A stretch of DNA of 42,956 bases from Deltaproteobacteria bacterium HGW-Deltaproteobacteria-1 (GTDB lineage: Bacteria > Desulfobacterota > Syntrophia > Syntrophales > Smithellaceae). Location of the stretch: NCBI GenBank assembly GCA_002840635.1, contig PHBN01000013.1, positions 2,276 through 45,231 on the forward strand, written 5' to 3'. Position numbers and translations under genes: made by a program. This document shows, one piece after another, positions 36,358 to 42,956 of this stretch (the first letter of the stretch is position 1; every line of letters starts with the position of its first letter). The notes under the pieces were generated by a model that did no database searches, was not told the DNA's origin, and saw only the letters and a program-made list of their open reading frames with translations.

Positions 36358-37122
36358 TCAAATACTTTTAAGACTGTACCAGAATCGTCCAACGTGCTCT
36401 CTCAAAATAAGCGAGTTTTTCAAAAGATAACGGGATTGCGGAATAAACCGGACAGCCGCTGAACCAGCCGGTGACGCGTATAGAAAACCCGCCGGCAGAG
36501 GCTGCACATTTTTAAAATATTTTCTAAATTCAGATTCGCTTCTTTTCATGTGCCAGGCCGATGTCACCAGACCGATTCTGATGTTTTTGTCGGCAAACAT
36601 TTTATTGAACTCCACGGCATGTTCATGCGTGTTACGCGATTTGGCCTCAAGGCGGATTCTGTGGCCGGGAACACCCAATGATTCGGCCATTTGAGCCATC
36701 AGTTCCGCCCCGGAAACCCTGTTGTCTCCCTTACCGGAACAAACAAGGTATTTGGCATCGCGTTGCTTATACATTCGGACAGCATGCACCAGCCTGACCG
36801 TGGTGGTCTCGCCGGGAAGTGTGTCGGCAAGCGTCCGGATGTCATAGTTGGTACCGCTCAACACTGCAATAACATCCATCGTCATTCTGTCTCCAACATG
36901 GAGATTTTTTATATAGCTTTTCTCCAGCTGGTAGCTCAGATAGCCGGACACGGGCTGGATACTGAATCCATAGAATAAAACAATGATAAAAAATAAAAAC
37001 AAGCCGCCTCCCTTTTGCTTTCCAAAGAATGATGACACCAAAAATGAAATAAGCAGAAGGACAAAAATGATGAAGACGGGATCAACGAAAGACTTTAATA
37101 CATCATACATTTGCGACACCAT
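36358..37122 (-). CDS. YdcF/SanA-like DUF218 membrane protein
   Basis: A 254-residue protein with two N-terminal membrane helices (FIIFVLLLISFLVSSF and FLFFIIVLFYGFSIQ) followed by a DUF218 domain: DVIAVLSGTNYDIRTL, VRLVHAVRMYKQRDAKYLVC, SGKGDNRVSGAELMAQM, RIRLEAKSRNTHEHAV and LVTSAWHMKRSESEFRKYF. Relatives (ElyC, SanA, YdcF) act in envelope integrity and possibly in undecaprenyl-lipid metabolism. The stop is 14 bp before the wzm ATG, so it belongs to the export operon. No strong ribosome site. The exact function is unknown. Confidence 0.85.
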   Translation of the reverse strand: MVSQMYDVLKSFVDPVFIIFVLLLISFLVSSFFGKQKGGGLFLFFIIVLFYGFSIQPVSGYLSYQLEKSYIKNLHVGDRMTMDVIAVLSGTNYDIRTLADTLPGETTTVRLVHAVRMYKQRDAKYLVCSGKGDNRVSGAELMAQMAESLGVPGHRIRLEAKSRNTHEHAVEFNKMFADKNIRIGLVTSAWHMKRSESEFRKYFKNVQPLPAGFLYASPAGSAAVRFIPQSRYLLKNSLILREHVGRFWYSLKSI

Positions 37123-37467
37123 GAGAGCTTTGCATAACTAAACAAAACCAGTAATTTTGTCACGTGTGCCCTTTAGGGTATTCCCGCCTACGCGGGAATG
37201 ACGGTAAAATTGCATTTTTCAGAAGTCTCCATTTGAGAGACATTCACCCCTGTGCTTTTTAATGATACAGCTCCGCTCCTTCAGTTACACGCATGTCCTC
37301 ATGCGTGACCTGAATAAACATAAATTAATATAAAATAACATCAATATTGTCAAATATTTATTCGTGAAATCCCCGCTTTGAAAACGGGGTGTATAACCTC
37401 AATGCCCATCGTCGCAGCAGGCTGTAATTTATGAAAATACCAATGCTACGGCAAAACGGCCTCATCA
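37123..37467. other. Intergenic region upstream of the export operon
   Basis: No convincing gene is seen. It holds a dispersed-type hairpin at 37180-37199, an AGAGCTTTGCATAACTAA motif at about 37126-37143 resembling a mobile-element end, and a very AT-rich patch around 37320-37360 that may contain a promoter for the ydcF-wzm-wzt operon. A minus-strand frame at 37358-37561 was not accepted. Confidence 0.5.
37180..37199. repeat. Dispersed hairpin repeat (ATTCCCGC-type)
   Basis: ATTCCCGC and GCGGGAAT pair perfectly around a CTAC loop, followed by GACGG. This is the core of a short dispersed repeat common between genes in many proteobacteria. It may stabilise transcript ends; there is no T-run. 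Confidence 0.7.
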
Positions 37468-37641
37468 TCACGGCAAAGACAAATGATATCGAATACATCT
37501 GTGAAACAGTCCTTTGAAGCGGAGGGGATAATACTGGGATCTGATGTGGTAAAATTTCCAAAGCTTTTTTCGTAGTTCATAATCGTGGTTAATCACAAAC
37601 GGTCGTGGTTCGGTATGTTTTGAATCCCTTGATAATAACAT
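37468..37641 (-). CDS. Possible small basic protein (57 aa)
   Basis: An ORF starting MLLSRDSKHTEPRPF and continuing ELRKKLWKFYHIRSQYY, PLRFKGLFHRCIRYHLSLP begins one nt after the stop of the GT2 gene at 37643, so it could be translated by coupling. It is rich in Arg, Lys, Tyr and His. There is no signal peptide and no family that I recognise. There is no own ribosome site. It may be real, the tail of a decayed gene, or chance; only modest support. Confidence 0.3.
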   Translation of the reverse strand: MLLSRDSKHTEPRPFVINHDYELRKKLWKFYHIRSQYYPLRFKGLFHRCIRYHLSLP

Positions 37642-37642
37642 C

Positions 37643-38554
37643 TTATCTGCCAGAGAAATGCCACTTTATGATCTGTAAATACGTGAATAATTTCTGACGG
37701 AGACCTGCCGCCATACCCAACGTGAACATCACGCCAACACCATTGAGTAGCGTGTCCACCAGCAGCCGCAGGAAAATGATCACTGCCGCCGCCCGGTAAT
37801 AGGCCCCGCTATGCCATTTGCGAAGGAACTGGTAGCGGGAGCGGTAAAATTCTATGCGCGAACGCACATTGCGGCCGATGCTTTGTCCCTGAAGATGATA
37901 AACCGGGGCGTCCGGCACCTGATAAATCCGCCAGCCGGCACGCTTCATCGCATACGCAAGGTCCGTCTCTTCAAAAAAGAAAAAGTAACTCTCGTCAAAG
38001 ACAGCGACATCATCAAGCGCCTTTTTGCGGATCAGCATGCACGCACCGATGGCTGAATCCACTTCCAGCGGCGAGGCATGTTCATACCTTTTGCTGGGAT
38101 ATTTTGCGGGGAAAAGATATTCCAGAAGCGACGTGTTAGCGGCAAGGGTCAGCAGCGTCGGAAACGCGGCGACGGAATTCTGCTTGCTTCCGTCGGCATT
38201 AAGCAGCTGGCCGCAGACAATCGCCGCGTCGGGGGTTTCGTCCGCAAAAGCCTGCATCTTTCTGGCTGCGCCGGCAGTCAGAACGGCATCCGTGTTGATG
38301 AGCAGGGCGTATTTGCCTTTCATCACGGCAAAACCCTGATTGTTGGCGGCGCCGAATCCGCGGTTTTCCCTGTTGGAAATAAGTTTGACCTGCGGATATT
38401 TTTCAGCCACCATACCTGCCGATCCGTCGGTAGAGGCGTTATCCACAACGATAATTTCATACGTCAGTGTTTCTGCTGTTTTAATGATGGAGTCCAGGCA
38501 GTCCTGCAGAAGGTCTCTGGTGTTCCAGTTGACAATAATGAAGGTGATATCCAT
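37643..38554 (-). CDS. GT2 family glycosyltransferase
   Basis: A 303-residue GT-A enzyme: MDITFIIVNWNTRDLLQDCL, IIVVDNASTDGSAGMVAEKY, NRGFGAANNQGFAVMKGK, YALLINTDAVLTAGAARKM (metal-binding region NTD), SAIGACMLIRKKALDDVAVF and FFEETDLAYAMKRAGWRIYQ. The C-terminal hydrophobic stretch (AAVIIFLRLLVDTLLNGV) suggests membrane contact. This is the O-antigen rhamnosyl/galactosyl type GT2 layout and close to average length. It starts 6 bp after the stop of the WaaE-like gene and is certainly co-transcribed. Confidence 0.92.
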   Translation of the reverse strand: MDITFIIVNWNTRDLLQDCLDSIIKTAETLTYEIIVVDNASTDGSAGMVAEKYPQVKLISNRENRGFGAANNQGFAVMKGKYALLINTDAVLTAGAARKMQAFADETPDAAIVCGQLLNADGSKQNSVAAFPTLLTLAANTSLLEYLFPAKYPSKRYEHASPLEVDSAIGACMLIRKKALDDVAVFDESYFFFFEETDLAYAMKRAGWRIYQVPDAPVYHLQGQSIGRNVRSRIEFYRSRYQFLRKWHSGAYYRAAAVIIFLRLLVDTLLNGVGVMFTLGMAAGLRQKLFTYLQIIKWHFSGR

Positions 38555-38560
38555 TTCACA

Positions 38561-39319
38561 TCACTTCCGGGGCAGGCTTTTTTCCCATCTTTTGGCATGT
38601 TTTAAAAACACATACTCCGCGGAATTCACCGCAATGACCAATCCGGGAACGCCATCCAGAAAACCGAGTTTCCAGAGATAACATTCGAGAAATTTTCCAA
38701 AGGCGTGAACGAGCCCCGCCGCGACAAACCAGCCGCCCAGGGGATGGCCCTGCCCTGCATAGATTTCCGAGAATCTGTTCATCGTGACCACCTGATCGGA
38801 GATGCCCCGATAGACATAGTGCAGCATGGGATTTGTCAGATGCTTTACCCCGCCCTCCACGACAAGTTTGTCATGGGGATTCACGCCCTGCCACTTTCCC
38901 CTGCCCCGGCGAACCAGGCGCACTTTGCGGTCCGGATACCAGCCGCCATGTCTGATCCAGCGACCCAGATACCTCGATAATCGGGGCATGGAAAAACCGC
39001 ATGTATCCATTCCGGCGGCGGACACCGCCTCACACATCTCTGTCGCCAGTTCGGCCGGAACCTCCTCATCCGCGTCCAGGCAAAGAATCCACTCGTCGTT
39101 TGCCGCTTCCAGGGCAAATTGTTTCTGGGCGACGTATCCCGGCCAGGCGTTCGATATCACACGGGCGCCCGCCTCCCGGCAAATGTCCTGCGTGCCGTCG
39201 GTACTTCCGGAATCCACAACAACGATCTCGTCGGCAAAGCTCAGGCTTTTGAGCAGGTTCCCGATTCGATCGGCTTCATCCTGGGCAATAATAGCCACAC
39301 TGATCTTCGGTTTTTCCAA
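38561..39319 (-). CDS. WaaE/KdtX-like GT2 glycosyltransferase
   Basis: A 252-residue GT2: KISVAIIAQDEADRIGNLLK, EIVVVDSGSTDGTQDICREA, YVAQKQFALEAANDEWILCL, DADEEVPAELA (metal-binding DAD), then the group-specific GGWYPDRKVRLVRRGRGKW and PHDKLVVEGGVKHLTNPMLH. Members (WaaE, KdtX) add a sugar, often beta-glucose, to lipopolysaccharide inner core heptose. Here it may instead act on the exported glycan or its adaptor. The start is TTG with AGAAGAT upstream. Between SGNH hydrolase and GT2 genes on the same strand. Confidence 0.88.
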   Translation of the reverse strand: MEKPKISVAIIAQDEADRIGNLLKSLSFADEIVVVDSGSTDGTQDICREAGARVISNAWPGYVAQKQFALEAANDEWILCLDADEEVPAELATEMCEAVSAAGMDTCGFSMPRLSRYLGRWIRHGGWYPDRKVRLVRRGRGKWQGVNPHDKLVVEGGVKHLTNPMLHYVYRGISDQVVTMNRFSEIYAGQGHPLGGWFVAAGLVHAFGKFLECYLWKLGFLDGVPGLVIAVNSAEYVFLKHAKRWEKSLPRK

Positions 39320-39382
39320 GGCAATCTTCTTTTTATGTCAGGTTTCATCATCCGGCCGTGCGTTTTCCGGCCCAGCTAAATC

Positions 39383-40522
39383 TCATTTTGACCATTTCCA
39401 GTTTTGCAAAATCAGACCGGCAGCGGCCGCATGTCCTTCCGGCGACCAGTGATCATCGTAATCCAGATAAAATTTCCGGCCATCCGGCGTCCTCCGGGCA
39501 AAACTTTCAAAATCAATCACTGTCACATCCCTGTGGGCCAGACCGTACTCCCGCAAAACCCACCTTCGATTGTCCGCCTGATCATTTCTGTACAAAATAG
39601 ACTTGTCGGATGTGTCAATAATGTAAAGGGGGCTTTCTCCGGCATCTTTACGCAGGCGATCAAGACAGTACAGAAGGAACTCTTTGCGCTCCGGGTCAAA
39701 GGTCGCCCGAGCGGGTGGATCCATGGGAGGAGGAAAACTGTATCCCGGCTGCGCCTTGTCTATCGTCAACGATTCCTTGATTCTTTTGCTGAAAATAGGC
39801 CTTATGATGCGGGCGTGATAGGCGTGCAGATAGGAGCCCCTGCGGATCTTGTCCCAAGACCAGTGACCGGGCTGCTGCCTTGCCACCATGGCGATAAATT
39901 CTTTTTCATCATCAGGACCGGGATGATATTCGATATCGAAGACGCCGGGCGATACTTTTTTCATGCCGCCCAGCAGATCGTTCGGGCAAAACACATAGAC
40001 GACCGCAACGGGTTTGAGCATGTCCCTGTATAATTCAAACGAGCGGACGATCAAGTCAATGTCCCACGCGGGCATCGCCAGGTTGATGACCTGATAGGCG
40101 GCGTCCTTCTTCTGCAATTCTTTTTCCAGAATCCTGCCGACGGTCTGATCCCACTGGACGCCCCATCCAAAAGCGAAGGAATCGCCCAGAACTACGACAT
40201 TTTTTCTGCCGGGGGATAAATCCCAGTCCGGTCCGCGAAAACCCTGATTGTTGGTATCAACATCATAGTCGAGCTGGCCCGGATAAACCTGTTTCACGCC
40301 GCGCAGATTCTTTTTAAGCGTATAGTGAAGCTCAGGGTGGAACTGCCCGTACAGCCCGACAATCACAGGACGTCTCACCTGATAGACGGCTTCTTCAATC
40401 GTTTTAATTTTCAGAAACGGCAGAAAGATCTCCACCAGCACCAAAACGATGCAAAGGGAAAAAATCAGCAGCAGAATATTGGCCGTGTATCGTTTGAAAA
40501 AATTCCCCAGAGAACCCTTCAT
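39383..40522 (-). CDS. Membrane-anchored SGNH/GDSL-family hydrolase (SxtL-like position)
   Basis: A 379-residue protein with one N-terminal membrane helix (about 14-37) and an outer SGNH domain: NVVVLGDSFAFGWGVQWD (nucleophile Ser115), INLAMPAWDIDLIVRSFELY, VYVFCPNDLLGG (Asn of block III) and a closing YLDYDDHWSPEGHAAAAG carrying the Asp and His. Such proteins are esterases or act with acyltransferases on surface glycans. It follows the DUF5989 gene by 19 bp and so completes a carbamoyltransferase-SxtJ-DUF5989-SGNH module. In saxitoxin clusters the same place is taken by a GDSL lipase, SxtL. The substrate is unknown. Confidence 0.85.
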   Translation of the reverse strand: MKGSLGNFFKRYTANILLLIFSLCIVLVLVEIFLPFLKIKTIEEAVYQVRRPVIVGLYGQFHPELHYTLKKNLRGVKQVYPGQLDYDVDTNNQGFRGPDWDLSPGRKNVVVLGDSFAFGWGVQWDQTVGRILEKELQKKDAAYQVINLAMPAWDIDLIVRSFELYRDMLKPVAVVYVFCPNDLLGGMKKVSPGVFDIEYHPGPDDEKEFIAMVARQQPGHWSWDKIRRGSYLHAYHARIIRPIFSKRIKESLTIDKAQPGYSFPPPMDPPARATFDPERKEFLLYCLDRLRKDAGESPLYIIDTSDKSILYRNDQADNRRWVLREYGLAHRDVTVIDFESFARRTPDGRKFYLDYDDHWSPEGHAAAAGLILQNWKWSK

Positions 40523-40541
40523 AGCCCTTTATGCCTTTGCA

Positions 40542-40700
40542 TTAAAACAGCGTGTAGATCAAAGGAGCGACAACCGATCCTTCCGCCAGGACCAACAAGG
40601 TACCGATAATCAGCAGAAACAACAATATCGGAAGAAGCCACCATTTTTTCCGAACTTTCAGGTAGGACCATAATTCTTGAACGATTGACAATTTTCCCAT
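40542..40700 (-). CDS. DUF5989/SxtK-like small membrane protein (52 aa)
   Basis: A 52-residue protein: MGKLSIVQELWSYLKVRKKW, then WLLPILLFLLIIGTLLVLAE and GSVVAPLIYTLF. The aromatic-basic lead, single long helix and SVVAPLIYTLF ending are the DUF5989 pattern, a family that regularly accompanies SxtJ and carbamoyltransferases. It is probably a helper or anchor of the membrane-bound carbamoylation system; no direct function is known. It lies 29 bp downstream of the SxtJ-like gene and 19 bp upstream of the SGNH hydrolase gene. Confidence 0.88.
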   Translation of the reverse strand: MGKLSIVQELWSYLKVRKKWWLLPILLFLLIIGTLLVLAEGSVVAPLIYTLF

Positions 40701-40729
40701 CGTTTAAACACCCTCAAATATTTTATTTT

Positions 40730-41149
40730 TCAGAACTGCCTTTCGTAAGCAGATTTCTCGGTTTTGGCTTGATCCCGCCCGATCCAGTAGCTGGCGGCAG
40801 CCTTGTCCATTTTCAGATCCAGAAATTTTTTCCCCGCAACGCGGCCTGCAAGTCCGATAGGCGTAACCATCCCATAAAAAATGACCGCCACGATGATCCT
40901 GCTCATGACAAATCCCATGACAACAGCCATGGCCATCCATACTTTCTGAAGCGGCTTTAACACAACCGGCCGGACAAAAGCCAGGGCGGCAAAAACAACT
41001 CCCAGGATAAAACCGGCGACCGCATAAGGTTGCTGCTGCTTCCAAAACAGGTAAAACGATCCCAGAAAAAGAATCGCACCGATCAACAGTCCGAACTTCT
41101 TCAGATCTGACGTTTCACTTTTGATGTTCTTGATTTCTTCTATTATCAT
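40730..41149 (-). CDS. SxtJ-like membrane protein
   Basis: A 139-residue protein with a charged lead (IEEIKNIKSETSDLKKFG), two hydrophobic segments (LLIGAILFLGSFYLFW and AVAGFILGVVFAALAFV), then VWMAMAVVMGFVMSRIIVAV, FYGMVTPIGLAGRVAGKKFL and the signature DKAAASYWIGRD near the end. This is the SxtJ family, usually found next to NodU/CmcH-type carbamoyltransferases. It starts 5 bp after the carbamoyltransferase stop. Its function is not established; co-occurrence suggests it places the carbamoyltransferase at the membrane. Confidence 0.87.
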   Translation of the reverse strand: MIIEEIKNIKSETSDLKKFGLLIGAILFLGSFYLFWKQQQPYAVAGFILGVVFAALAFVRPVVLKPLQKVWMAMAVVMGFVMSRIIVAVIFYGMVTPIGLAGRVAGKKFLDLKMDKAAASYWIGRDQAKTEKSAYERQF

Positions 41150-41154
41150 CGCGC

Positions 41155-42898
41155 TCAGTCATTCTCAAATTTTTTCTGCCAGTTGATGTCCCGGTCCAGT
41201 GGTTTCTGGTCTTCTTTATTCAACAGATAATTCCCCATGATGAGGTAATCCATATTGGTTCTCATGAAACACAGATAGGCGTCTTCCGGCGTGCAAACAA
41301 TCGGCTCACCCCGCACGTTAAACGATGTATTAATGATGACCGGACAGCCATATTTTTCACCAAATGCTTTAATCATTTTATAGTAAAGGGGGTTGGTTCC
41401 CTCCGTCACCGTCTGAACCCTGGCCGAATAATCCACGTGAGTTACTGCCGGGATGACGGAACGGACAACATGAAGCTGGTCCAGGCCGAAATAGGATTGC
41501 TCCTCCTGGGTCATTTGTCTGCGGATATTCTCTTTAACCGGCGCGACAATCAGCATGTAGGGGCTTTCCCGATCGAGGTCAAAATAGTCGGAGACTTTTT
41601 CTCTCAGCACACTGGGGGCAAAAGGGCGAAAACTTTCCCGAAATTTTATTTTCAGGTTCATGGTCTCCTGCATCTGCGGCGAACGGGCATCCCCGATGAT
41701 GGACCGCCCTCCCAGCGCCCGTGGACCAAATTCCATCCTCCCTTGAAACCATCCGATCGTCTTTTGTGCGCCAATCAGATCCGCGACTTTTTCGGGAATG
41801 TCCCGATCCGGTATTTCTTCAAAGAAAATCATTCTGACCGTCTGCGGTCCGCTGATTGTCGAGATACTGGTGCCACACAAAAAGAGCCGCCCCGACGGCG
41901 CCCCCCGCATCGCCGGCAGCAGGCTGTATCCATATATTCTCAAAAAGCCCCTCACGAAGAATTTTGCCGTTGCCGACGCAATTAAGCGCGACACCGCCCG
42001 CAAGGCAGAGATTTTTCTGCCCCGTTTCCCGGTGAATATGCTTTGCCATGCGAAGCATCACCTCTTCAGTCACGTCCTGAACAGAGCGGGCCAGATCCAT
42101 TTCCCGCTGTGAGACTTCTGATTCAGGCTTGCGGGGAGGACCTCCGAACAGCCGGTTGAATTTCGCGCTGGTCATCGTCAGCCCGGCGCAGTAATTGAAA
42201 TAATTCATGTTCAGCCTGAATGACCCGTCCTCTTTGAGATCCATCAATTCCGAAAGGATCAAATCCCTGTATACAGGCCTGCCGTATGGCGCCAGTCCCA
42301 TAACTTTATATTCGCCAGAATTCACTTTGAATCCCGTGTAGTAAGTGAAAGCGGAATACAAAAGACCAAGGGAGTGCGGAAAATGAAGCTCCGAAAGAAT
42401 TTTAATCTGATTGTTTCTGCCCAAACCGTAACTTGTCGTGGTCCACTCCCCGACGCCGTCTATGGTCAAAAACGCGGCTTCCTGAAAAGGCGACGCGAAA
42501 AAAGCAGAGGCAGCATGAGACTCGTGGTGTTCAGGGAAAAGGACCATGCCTTTATACTTGATCTGGTCCTTAATCAACTCCTTCATCCACAATTTCTGCT
42601 TGATCCACAAAGGAATCGCCATCATGAAAGAGCGAATGCCGGATGGTGCATAGGCAAGATAAGTTTCAAGAATTCTTTCGAATTTAATAAACGGCTTATC
42701 ATAAAAACAGACGTAATCCAGATTATCGCCCTTTATTCCGCCCTGTTTCAGGCAATAATTGACGGCATGGACTGGAAAGGCAAAATCATGCTTTTTGCGG
42801 GTAAAGCGCTCTTCCTGTGCGGCTGCGACAATAGCCCCATCTTTCACAAGACAAGCCGCGCTGTCGTGATAAAATGCTGATATACCTAGAATATTCAC
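41155..42898 (-). pseudogene. NodU/CmcH-type carbamoyltransferase, frame-broken by internal deletion
   Basis: This family transfers carbamoyl from carbamoyl phosphate to a sugar hydroxyl. The N-terminal domain is intact (GISAFYHDSAACLVKDGAIV, FPEHHESHAASAFFASP, NSGEYKVMGLAPYGRP, CLAGGVALNCVGNGKIL, WIQPAAGDAGGAVGAALFVW). After RTADGQND the frame is lost near 41826-41840. The C-terminal domain continues in another frame: EIPDRDIPEKVADLIGAQKT, GWFQGRMEFGPRALGGRSII, KFRESFRPFAPSVL and PVIINTSFNVRGEPIV. The usual GSYLGPxF segment between the two, about 24 codons, is missing, and total length is about 581 codons against about 605. The start is GTG. It heads the sxtIJKL-like module. If the break is real, the module has lost its enzyme. 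Confidence 0.9.
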
Positions 42899-42956
42899 TT
42901 TATTGTTTTACCCGGCCCTTTTTAACAGTGCCAAATGACGTTAGGAATCGGCAAAG

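Noticed and set aside
37358-37561. 67-aa minus-strand ORF
   Set aside because: TTG start, no ribosome site, AT-rich chance composition; the overlapping frame at 37468-37641 looks more protein-like.
41819-42003. Programmed frameshift in the carbamoyltransferase
   Set aside because: No slippery run is seen at the junction, and conserved residues between the two halves are missing, which frameshifting cannot restore.

Overview
The window is most of a large O-antigen or surface-polysaccharide locus of the ABC-transporter (Wzm/Wzt) type. Nearly every gene is on the minus strand, so transcription runs from about 42.9 kb towards 0. The nucleotide-sugar enzymes, the Wzm/Wzt export pair, the SxtJ/carbamoyltransferase module and the mix of IS families suggest a Gram-negative anaerobe, possibly a deltaproteobacterium (Syntrophales-like). 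That placement is a guess from gene content: there is no rRNA or other marker gene here.

Layout from the transcriptional start: (1) 42.9-39.4 kb, a carbamoyltransferase (frame-broken), SxtJ-like protein, a 52-aa DUF5989/SxtK-like protein and an SGNH hydrolase, in the gene order of sxtI-J-K-L of cyanobacterial saxitoxin clusters. (2) 39.3-37.5 kb, two GT2 glycosyltransferases and a doubtful small ORF, followed by a gap of about 350-500 bp with a dispersed hairpin. (3) 37.1-34.2 kb, a YdcF-like protein, Wzm and Wzt with a C-terminal glycan-binding domain. (4) 34.2-22.7 kb, the modification and assembly block: a double methyltransferase, an LhgO-like flavoenzyme, a 1291-aa methyltransferase/coiled-coil/RgpF/HAD fusion, two GT2 genes (one broken), a sugar O-methyltransferase and a methyltransferase-GT92-like fusion. 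(5) 22.7-20.3 kb, a cupin epimerase and two SDR genes. (6) 20.3-16.0 kb, an AT-rich patch with two acyltransferases, a plus-strand polytopic GT-C-like gene and the 3' relic of a second copy of it. (7) 15.9-9.1 kb, a GT2, decaying gmd and rmd, an atypical SDR, a GT2 and a WbpM/FlaA1-type dehydratase. (8) 9.0-4.7 kb, a degenerate IS1182-family element, then rmlB, rmlA and a broken rmlC. (9) 4.7-0 kb, an IS graveyard (IS5, IS256 and ISKra4 fragments), an acyltransferase, a lipoprotein with its own terminator, a small coiled-coil ORF and the start of a DegT/DnrJ/EryC1 aminotransferase that runs off the left edge.

How it works together (inference): RmlA/RmlB, the SDR/cupin set, the WbpM-like dehydratase and the DegT aminotransferase make activated deoxy- and amino-sugars. 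The GT2, RgpF, GT92-like and GT-C enzymes assemble the chain. Methyl, acetyl and carbamoyl groups decorate or cap it, and Wzm/Wzt exports it. The methyltransferase joined to a coiled coil recalls WbdD, the capping enzyme and length ruler of E. coli O9a.

The most striking pattern is that five separate genes (rmlC, gmd, rmd, a GT2 and the carbamoyltransferase) are each broken by a similar internal loss of roughly 60-80 nt that also shifts the frame. This is either an unusual mutational history or an assembly artefact, and it should be settled before the locus is interpreted.
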